NCBI GenBank assembly: GCA_937922005.1
Contig: CAKZWV010000018.1
Span: forward strand, 1-10,445
Source of the DNA: an uncultured Clostridia bacterium
GTDB lineage: Bacteria; Bacillota; Clostridia; Saccharofermentanales; DTU023
DNA: 10,445 nucleotides
Direction of reading: 5' to 3'
The position numbers and the translations under genes were made by a program. The notes beneath the pieces are model-generated. The model was not told where the DNA came from and made no database searches. It was given only the letters and a program-made list of their open reading frames with translations. Below, piece by piece: positions 6,030 to 10,445 of the stretch; position 1 is the first letter of the stretch, and each line of letters opens with the position of its first letter.

Positions 6030-6367
6030 AATCTAAAGTGTGTCCTTTCTTTGATTATTCCATCTATGTCATCATGCTCTGTGCCACCACTGTATTCTCG
6101 TTTGATCTTGCCCCGCAGCCTCTTTCCTCTGTCTCCCAGGATATCAAAATATCCGTTTTGGTTGTTATATTTAAAACAATCATCCCGAATCCTAAAGTAT
6201 TTCCCGCTAGGCGACACCACTATTTTAACATGTTCTCTGTTTGTGTCAAATCTCCATAAAACATCAGCCTGGATTCCATTGCAATGATCAAAAAGAGCTA
6301 ACGTATTCACTATGAATACGAAGGACAAGAGCTCTCCATCAAGCAGAGCTTGAATATTTGCAAGCAA
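6026..6367 (-). CDS. Truncated polymorphic-toxin C-terminal-domain-like ORF
   Basis: The open frame gives 113 residues from a TTG at 6367, with no ribosome binding site. Residues 1-23 are antisense to a transposase fragment on the other strand and are probably not native. From about residue 24 (LFDHCNGIQADVLWRFDTNR) the sequence looks like a real protein. KYFRI (56-60), YFDILGDRG (73-81) and the ending ERTHFRL recall small C-terminal toxin domains of Gram-positive polymorphic toxins, which often close with a tyrosine/isoleucine-rich strand, a GD or GN turn and a THF-type end. This is memory-based resemblance; the toxin class and catalytic residues are not identifiable. The next gene overlaps by four bases and fits a cognate immunity protein. 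The piece lacks any N-terminal delivery domain, so it is probably an orphan or silent cassette truncated near 6300. Confidence 0.45.
   Translation of the reverse strand: MLANIQALLDGELLSFVFIVNTLALFDHCNGIQADVLWRFDTNREHVKIVVSPSGKYFRIRDDCFKYNNQNGYFDILGDRGKRLRGKIKREYSGGTEHDDIDGIIKERTHFRL
6302..6320. repeat. Perfect 8-bp inverted repeat at the toxin/transposase junction
   Basis: CGTATTCA (6302-6309) and TGAATACG (6313-6320) are perfect reverse complements separated by CTA. They sit where the minus-strand toxin-like frame and the plus-strand transposase fragment meet. This could be a hot spot for the rearrangement or a chance hairpin. Confidence 0.4.
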
Positions 6368-6505
6368 CGTCGTGAAACTAGTAAGTATCTTCTTTCTATC
6401 CAGGTCATGGTCGGCAAGGAAGAGTTACCGGCATATGTCAGAAATGCGTTGACAAGGGCTAGCCTAGGTGATAAATTTCCATTTTTTACCAGAAACATCG
6501 ATTGA
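6302..6505 (+). pseudogene. IS4-like transposase fragment with internal deletion
   Basis: An open plus frame between TAA (6299-6301) and TGA (6503-6505) encodes 67 residues with no start codon or ribosome binding site. The first 40 residues (YEYEGQELSIKQS ... KQRRETSKYLLSIQVMVGKE) resemble the segment before the YVRN and YGKRW motifs of IS4-family transposases. The following LPAYVRNALTRAS resembles the C-terminal end of such proteins. The catalytic Glu region in between is missing. The identification is from remembered family features, with moderate confidence. The fragment abuts and truncates the toxin-like ORF on the opposite strand and is followed by repeat copy 2, so it probably represents a deletion derivative of a once complete insertion sequence. 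Confidence 0.42.
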
Positions 6506-6561
6506 TCAAGGCCTAGCACGTCTTTTGGCTGTGGAAAGTTGTAGTTATGAAGATATCCAAT

Positions 6562-6660
6562 GCGAAAAAGCATGGAAACAACTTGGATCAAATTTAGAAG
6601 ATCAAGCGACTCCAGTTTGTCAAACGGATGAAACCCTTTAAGAACGAAGGGACGCACTTC
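6562..6660 (+). repeat. Direct repeat, copy 2 (IS-end-like remnant)
   Basis: This is the partner of 5196-5292 in the same orientation, about 84% identical. It lies 57 bases downstream of the transposase fragment and runs into a hairpin (6650-6691), consistent with the right end of an insertion sequence. The two copies bracket the toxin-like/immunity pair and the transposase fragment, about 1.3 kb in all. No target-site duplication could be identified with confidence. Confidence 0.6.
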
Positions 6661-6691
6661 GGTTCTCCCCTATCAGGAGTATCGTGCGTCC
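6650..6691. terminator. Stem-loop between IS remnant and acetyltransferase gene
   Basis: GGACGCAC (6650-6657) pairs perfectly with GTGCGTCC (6684-6691), and an inner CTCC/GGAG pair (6665-6668, 6676-6679) could extend the structure. It lies 19 bases beyond the stop of the minus-strand acetyltransferase gene, where a terminator would be expected, but neither strand shows a proper T run. It might equally be part of an IS end. Confidence 0.4.
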
Positions 6692-6709
6692 TATGCATAT
6701 TATTCTTCT

Positions 6710-7111
6710 TTACATTCTGATAAACGAAACGCAGCCCAGCTCGTCTGAAGCAGTAAATCCTACGGAGCGATAAAACGCTTTTGTCTTTTCTGTATTATCC
6801 GTTAGAAGTTCCATCTGATAGACATCATGATACTTTTCCATAAGTGTCTTGAGCAGCTTGGTCCCGATACCTTTTCTCTGGTATTCCGGCAAGACGATGA
6901 TATCTTGCACAAATACGATCGTCTGTCCGTCACCGACCGCCCGGATGATTCCCACCAATTGATCCGACTCAAATGCTCCGAGCACACAAAGCGAACCGGC
7001 ATATGCCTGCTCGAGAATATGGGCCCGCTCCAGATAATTGGTCCATCCTACCCTGCGATAAAGATTAACAATTTCATCAAGTCTGAATTTTTTGTATTCT
7101 CTAATTTCCAT
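6710..7111 (-). CDS. GNAT family N-acetyltransferase
   Basis: This 133-residue protein is predicted to transfer an acetyl group from acetyl-CoA to an amine; the substrate is unknown. The acetyl-CoA pyrophosphate-binding motif A is clear. Beta-strand FVQDIIVLPEYQ (67-78) runs into QRKGIG (78-83, the Q/R-x-x-G-x-G loop) and helix TKLLKTLMEKY. Motif B, AFYRSVGF (112-119), with the usual Tyr, follows. The N-terminal part (VNLYRRVGWTNY) matches a widespread small cytoplasmic GNAT subgroup in Bacillota. Length is normal and the domain is complete. ATG 7111 was chosen over GTG 7120 because AAAGGAG ends eight bases before it, whereas the GTG touches that site. The gene is divergent from hsdS and monocistronic. 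It is probably intact and unrelated to the neighbouring debris. Confidence 0.92.
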   Translation of the reverse strand: MEIREYKKFRLDEIVNLYRRVGWTNYLERAHILEQAYAGSLCVLGAFESDQLVGIIRAVGDGQTIVFVQDIIVLPEYQRKGIGTKLLKTLMEKYHDVYQMELLTDNTEKTKAFYRSVGFTASDELGCVSFIRM

Positions 7112-7428
7112 TTTTTTCACTCCTTTATGATAAAAGGGGAATCACCCCAAGATAACGTCTATATGCTGGATGATCAACCGCTTTTTTCCTTTCTTCCTTT
7201 ACAGTTTTCCGTTCCATTCTATCACTACTTCAGTCATCTCTCCATAACGGGAAGGGATATGGCATGGGTGGTAAAGCTTCCCGCAGCCCAATCTCTAATG
7301 GTAGCTAGCTTAAGGGTCTTGATTGTGGTAGGTCGTAGTTTTTTTCTCGGTGTTGGGTTATGATCACATAAGGAAGAAAAAAGAACAGCCTAATTATAGG
7401 CATCGGAAAATAGCAAAGGAGGAAGCCC
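7112..7428. other. Divergent intergenic region between acetyltransferase gene and hsdS
   Basis: These 317 bases should hold the promoters of both flanking genes, but no strong -35/-10 pair stands out. The plus strand has an open frame from ATG 7127 to TGA 7363 with no ribosome binding site. The minus strand reads a stop-broken frame (QHREKNYDLP ... LPPMPYPFPLWRDD ... VDHPAYRRYLGVIPL) that could be decayed coding sequence of unknown kind. Neither is called as a gene. AAAGGAGGAAG (7416-7426) is the hsdS ribosome binding site. Confidence 0.4.
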
Positions 7429-8673
7429 ATGTATCAAGACAACCATATACCAGCCTTAAGATTTAAAGGATTTGAAGGAAAGTGGGAGGAGAGAAAGTTG
7501 GGGGAGGTTGCTCAGGTTACAATGGGACAATCGCCGGATGGCAGCACTTACTCTAATAAACCCGGCGGCTCTATCCTTGTTCAAGGAAATGCAGATATCA
7601 AAAATGGGTGGGTAGAACCCAGAGTGTGGACAACACAAATAACCAAACAAGCAGACGCTGGAGACTTGATTATGAGTGTTCGAGCACCGGCAGGTGCGAT
7701 GGGAAAAACGGCTTATGACGTGGTCATTGGCCGTGGGGTTGCTGCCATTCAGGGCAATGAATTTCTTTATCAACTACTTGTTAAAAGAGATATAGATGGA
7801 TTATGGAAGCAGGTGTCATCCGGCTCGACATTCGACGCTCTAAATGCTGAAAACATTAAGTCTACAGATATTTATATTCCTAGCACCGAGGAACAGAATA
7901 AAATCGGTGCTTATTTGGAGAAGCTCGATCTGCTGATCTCCCTCCAACATCAAAAGCTTGATAAACTTGAAGACTTCAAGAAAGCTATGTTGGATAAAAT
8001 GTTCCCGCAAAAGGGGAGCAGGGTTCCGGAGATACGATTTCAGGGGTTTGCGGGGGTATGGGAGGAAAAGAAGTTCTCGGAACTTTATGCAAAAAGAAAT
8101 GATAAAAATGATCTGACTTATGGACCAGAGAAGATCATCTCAGTCGCCAATATGTATTATAAACCAGATGCCTATATAACAGATCCAAACTACTTCTTGA
8201 CCTACAATGTCTTTGAGCTAGGTGACATTGCTTTTGAGGGCAATAAAAGTAAATCCTATGCCCATGGTCGCTTCGTAGAGAATACGATTGGAAATGGTAT
8301 TGTTTCTCATGTCTTTGATGTCTTCAGGCCCATCATGAATTCTTACGACTTATTCTTTTGGAAATATGCGATCAATAACGAAAGTCTCATGGGGAAAATC
8401 CTCATACGCTGCACCAAGTCATCAATTATGATGAATAACCTCGTAGCCCACGACTTCCTTGAAGAGAGCTTCCTAGTTCCATCGATTCAAGAGCAAGAGC
8501 AAATCGGGGCCTTTTTGAATAGCCTAGACCGCCTACTCTCCCTCCACCGACAAAAGCTCGAAAAGCTCAAGGCTTTTAAAAAGGCCATGCTAGGGCAGAT
8601 GTTTCCTCCTGAGAGAGCTGCAAAAAGCACATCCACTTTGTTGACACCGGCCCTTGATCAAGATACCCTATAG
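7429..8673 (+). CDS. hsdS: Type I restriction-modification specificity subunit HsdS (orphan in this window)
   Basis: This 414-residue, full-length specificity subunit would give a type I methylase/restriction complex its bipartite DNA target. It has the canonical two-repeat layout. An entry motif LRFKGFEGKWEERKLGEV (10-27) leads to target-recognition domain 1 (to about 150), then a coiled-coil spacer (about 154-193, EEQNKIGAYL to AMLDKMFP). The second entry motif IRFQGFAGVWEEKKF (202-216) leads to domain 2 (to about 350), then a second helix (354-393, QEQEQIGAFL to AMLGQMFP). A 20-residue Ser/Thr/Leu tail follows. The start is ATG 7429 behind AAAGGAGGAAG. No hsdM or hsdR lies nearby within the window, so it either works with subunits encoded elsewhere or is a reservoir of target domains. 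The spacer-coding DNA is repeated exactly 600 bases apart, a possible recombination substrate. Confidence 0.95.
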   Translation: MYQDNHIPALRFKGFEGKWEERKLGEVAQVTMGQSPDGSTYSNKPGGSILVQGNADIKNGWVEPRVWTTQITKQADAGDLIMSVRAPAGAMGKTAYDVVIGRGVAAIQGNEFLYQLLVKRDIDGLWKQVSSGSTFDALNAENIKSTDIYIPSTEEQNKIGAYLEKLDLLISLQHQKLDKLEDFKKAMLDKMFPQKGSRVPEIRFQGFAGVWEEKKFSELYAKRNDKNDLTYGPEKIISVANMYYKPDAYITDPNYFLTYNVFELGDIAFEGNKSKSYAHGRFVENTIGNGIVSHVFDVFRPIMNSYDLFFWKYAINNESLMGKILIRCTKSSIMMNNLVAHDFLEESFLVPSIQEQEQIGAFLNSLDRLLSLHRQKLEKLKAFKKAMLGQMFPPERAAKSTSTLLTPALDQDTL

Positions 8674-8689
8674 AAGACCCTAGACAAGA

Positions 8690-8754
8690 AGATCCAGTGA
8701 AAATCCAGTGAAAATCTTTGGAGATTCAGTGAAGATCCAGTGAAGATATTGTGA
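8690..8754 (+). repeat. Six tandem 11-nt repeats between hsdS and the aminopeptidase gene
   Basis: Consecutive units read AGATCCAGTGA, AAATCCAGTGA, AAATCTTTGGA, GATTCAGTGA (10 nt), AGATCCAGTGA and AGATATTGTGA. Two units are identical (8690, 8733). The array begins 17 bases after the hsdS stop and ends 48 bases before the aminopeptidase start. It could arise by slippage or be a set of spaced binding sites on one face of the helix (11 bp is about one turn). There is no spacer structure, so it is not a CRISPR array. Confidence 0.75.
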
Positions 8755-8802
8755 AAAATGGATGCTGGATTATTTGGTCTAAGAAAGAAGAAAGGATAGA
8801 AT

Positions 8803-10302
8803 ATGTCACTCTCCCACGCCATGTCTAGCGAAGACCAAGCCAATCAGGCTAACCAAGATCAGCAAATGGCCCAGGCCGTCGCTGAACTAAAGCATATCCA
8901 CACACCTCCCACGGAGGCCGCCCATCACGGGCCCTCGCTCACCCTGACCAAGGCCAAGAAGCGCTGTCAGGCCCTGATGGACTTCCTAGATGCATCGCCC
9001 AATGCCTGGTTTGCCACGGCTGAAGTGGTCCGCCTCTTGGAGGAAGCCGGTTTCCGCTCCTATTCTTATGGGGACTTGGTGGACCTCAAGCCTGGCACCA
9101 AGGGCTTTCATACGAAAAACGGCTCCTCGATTATTGCCTTTGTCATCGGCCAGGAATCAGCAACTCACCCCTGGCGGCTCTTTGGAGCCCATACAGATTC
9201 CCCATCCTTGAAATTAAAGCCCAATGCGATCAGCAAAACCGAAGGAATCTGGCAGGTCTGCCCGGAAGTTTATGGTGGTCCCATCCTGGCTACCTGGTTT
9301 GACCGTCCCCTCTCCTTGGCGGGTCGGGTCTTTGTCCGGTCGACGGACCCCTTCCGTCCCCAAGTACACTTAGTAGATTTCCAAAAACCCCTCCTCATCC
9401 TCCCCAACCTCTGCATTCATATGCACCGGGAGGTGAATGAGGGCATTCCTATTGCAAAAAACAAGGACATCCTCCCCGTCCTAGGGACCCAGTTCCTCCT
9501 GGATCCTGAGGCCCTGGCCCAAGAGCTCGAAGGAAGTGGGATCGACGAGGGGCAGGGCCAATGGGACCTCCTCCGCCTCCTCTTAGCCAAAAAGCTCCAA
9601 GTCCCCTACGCCGATATCCTCGATTTCGACCTGACTTGCTACGATCCTGCTAAGGCTTGTCTGGTGGGCCTGGAAGAGGAATTTATATCCTCCTCCCAGC
9701 TGGATAATTTGACTTCGGCAGAAGCGGGGATCCGGGCCCTCATTGAGGCTGGTGCCTATCCAGAAAGCTTTGAGGGGGTTAACCTGGTCTACTTAAGCGA
9801 CAACGAAGAAATCGGCTCCCGCACCAAACAAGGGGCCGATTCCACCTCCCTCCGAGACTATATCTTTAGTATAGGCCTGGGACTTGGCCTCGAATCTCGG
9901 GAAATGTTAGACCTCCTTGCCCAGAGCTTCCTTATCTCCTGCGATTCTGCCCATGCGATCCATCCCAATTACACAGAATACGCAGACCCCACCCACCGTC
10001 CTGGAATCAACCAGGGACCAGTCATCAAGGTGGCCGCCTCTGGTGCCTATGTGAGCGACGGACTGAGCACCTCGGTCATCAAGGAAATCGCCAAACGGGC
10101 TGGTGTCCCCCTCTCCTACTTTGTCAACCGGAGCGACCTCCGAGGAGGCAGCACCATCGGACCTATCACGGACGCCTACCTGCCCATCAACACCGTCGAC
10201 ATGGGCACCCCTCTCTGGGGCATGCACTCTATCCGAGAGACGGGCGGGGTCCTAGACCACTATTACCTCTCCGAGCTCCTGGCAACCTACTTTATCCAGT
10301 AG
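8803..10302 (+). CDS. apeB: M18 family aminopeptidase
   Basis: This 499-residue cytoplasmic zinc metallo-aminopeptidase of the M18 (aspartyl aminopeptidase/aminopeptidase I) family removes N-terminal residues from peptides, often with preference for acidic residues. All metal and catalytic positions are present: H130 in HTDSP (129-134) with D132 beside it, D301 in QLDNLTS, E335/E336 in SDNEEIGS, D381 in SCDSAHAIHPNY, and H475 in GTPLWGMHSIRETGG. Length is close to family norms with about 40 extra polar N-terminal residues (Gln/Asn/Ala-rich), so translation could also begin at ATG 8821. ATG 8803 has AGAAAGGA upstream. GC content and use of CTC, GCC and CTG are clearly higher than in the membrane-protein genes, suggesting a resident housekeeping gene bordering an acquired region. 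It is followed by a strong terminator. The symbol apeB is by family convention. Confidence 0.96.
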   Translation: MSLSHAMSSEDQANQANQDQQMAQAVAELKHIHTPPTEAAHHGPSLTLTKAKKRCQALMDFLDASPNAWFATAEVVRLLEEAGFRSYSYGDLVDLKPGTKGFHTKNGSSIIAFVIGQESATHPWRLFGAHTDSPSLKLKPNAISKTEGIWQVCPEVYGGPILATWFDRPLSLAGRVFVRSTDPFRPQVHLVDFQKPLLILPNLCIHMHREVNEGIPIAKNKDILPVLGTQFLLDPEALAQELEGSGIDEGQGQWDLLRLLLAKKLQVPYADILDFDLTCYDPAKACLVGLEEEFISSSQLDNLTSAEAGIRALIEAGAYPESFEGVNLVYLSDNEEIGSRTKQGADSTSLRDYIFSIGLGLGLESREMLDLLAQSFLISCDSAHAIHPNYTEYADPTHRPGINQGPVIKVAASGAYVSDGLSTSVIKEIAKRAGVPLSYFVNRSDLRGGSTIGPITDAYLPINTVDMGTPLWGMHSIRETGGVLDHYYLSELLATYFIQ

Positions 10303-10310
10303 CAAGTTTT

Positions 10311-10340
10311 GACAGCTTCTAGCAGCTTCTGGCAGCTTGG
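10311..10340 (+). repeat. Three imperfect 10-nt tandem units after the aminopeptidase gene
   Basis: GACAGCTTCT, AGCAGCTTCT and GGCAGCTTGG follow each other directly, sharing the CAGCTT core. They lie between the stop codon and the terminator. They are probably a slippage product in the 3' untranslated region. Confidence 0.5.
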
Positions 10341-10365
10341 CACTTAAATCAATACTATAGCAAAT

Positions 10366-10416
10366 AAAGCAGCCTGGCCCTTGCCCCACTGGGGGAAGAT
10401 GACCAGGCTGCTTTTT
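10366..10416 (+). terminator. Rho-independent terminator of the aminopeptidase gene
   Basis: AAAGCAGCCTGG (10366-10377) pairs perfectly with CCAGGCTGCTTT (10403-10414), giving a 12-bp stem. An inner CCCC/GGGG pair strengthens the loop. The stem is followed by TT and further T-rich sequence. The A-rich left flank could make it act in both directions. Confidence 0.85.
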
Positions 10417-10445
10417 ACTACTCGTTATTATTTTTACTACTCGTT
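10412..10445 (+). repeat. 15-nt direct repeat at the right edge
   Basis: TTTTTACTACTCGTT occurs at 10412-10426 and again at 10431-10445, separated by four bases. The second copy ends exactly at the window boundary, so the array may continue. Confidence 0.6.

Noticed and set aside
6310..6657. Minus-strand ORF of 115 codons
   Set aside because: It is antisense to the transposase fragment and repeat copy 2, has no ribosome binding site, and the plus-strand reading shows family resemblance.
6827..7363. Long plus-strand ORF across the acetyltransferase gene
   Set aside because: It is mostly a mirror of the clear minus-strand GNAT gene. The part after 7127 has no start signal or recognisable motif.
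8690..8754. Possible CRISPR array
   Set aside because: The repeats are only 11 nt and directly tandem, with no unique spacers and no cas genes.
9907..10227. Minus-strand ORF within the aminopeptidase gene
   Set aside because: Shadow of a strongly conserved M18 coding region.

Overview
The window looks like a stretch of a Bacillota chromosome, perhaps from the Lactobacillales side. Shine-Dalgarno sequences are strong (AAGGAGGT, AGGAGG), genes are tightly packed, and the recognisable families (IS1634-type transposase, HsdS, GNAT, M18 aminopeptidase) are common there. The genus cannot be named from the sequence. The left 8 kb is AT-richer and carries unfamiliar genes and mobile-element debris. 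The M18 aminopeptidase gene at the right end is visibly more GC- and CTC/GCC-rich and looks like host backbone. I read the window as an accessory island abutting a core gene.

Layout. 1-221 (minus) is a decayed IS1634-type transposase with an internal deletion. 440-5195 (plus) is a run of polytopic membrane-protein genes of unknown function: 440-637, 644-886, a 22-codon ORF at 900-968, then 1025-1735, 1720-2229, 2331-3179, 3183-4148 and 4257-5195. They appear to be built from a repeated two-helix hairpin unit, with about 1, 1, 3, 2, 4, 4 and 4 hairpins per protein. They show paralogy, swapped modules, an in-frame stop that splits one member, and duplicated 3' ends. 5196-5292 is the first copy of an imperfect direct repeat, and 6562-6660 is the second. 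Between the two copies, on the minus strand, lies a two-gene unit with an ATGA overlap: a toxin-domain-like fragment (6026-6367) and a small acidic protein (5697-6029) that may be its immunity partner. A plus-strand IS4-like transposase fragment (6302-6505) abuts and truncates the toxin-like ORF. A GNAT acetyltransferase (6710-7111, minus) and an HsdS specificity subunit without HsdM or HsdR (7429-8673, plus) follow. Then come an array of 11-nt tandem repeats (8690-8754), the M18 aminopeptidase (8803-10302) and a strong terminator.

How the parts may relate. The membrane-protein genes are co-directional and overlap or nearly touch, so they probably form one or two operons. Paralogous multi-TM arrays next to a toxin/immunity remnant resemble immunity-gene arrays at Gram-positive polymorphic-toxin loci; the multi-copy DUF443/TsaI family is one precedent for the organisation. 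Here that is only a hypothesis: no sequence motif ties the membrane proteins to a toxin. The window shows repeated duplication, module swapping and IS-mediated decay, typical of a fast-evolving defence or competition region.
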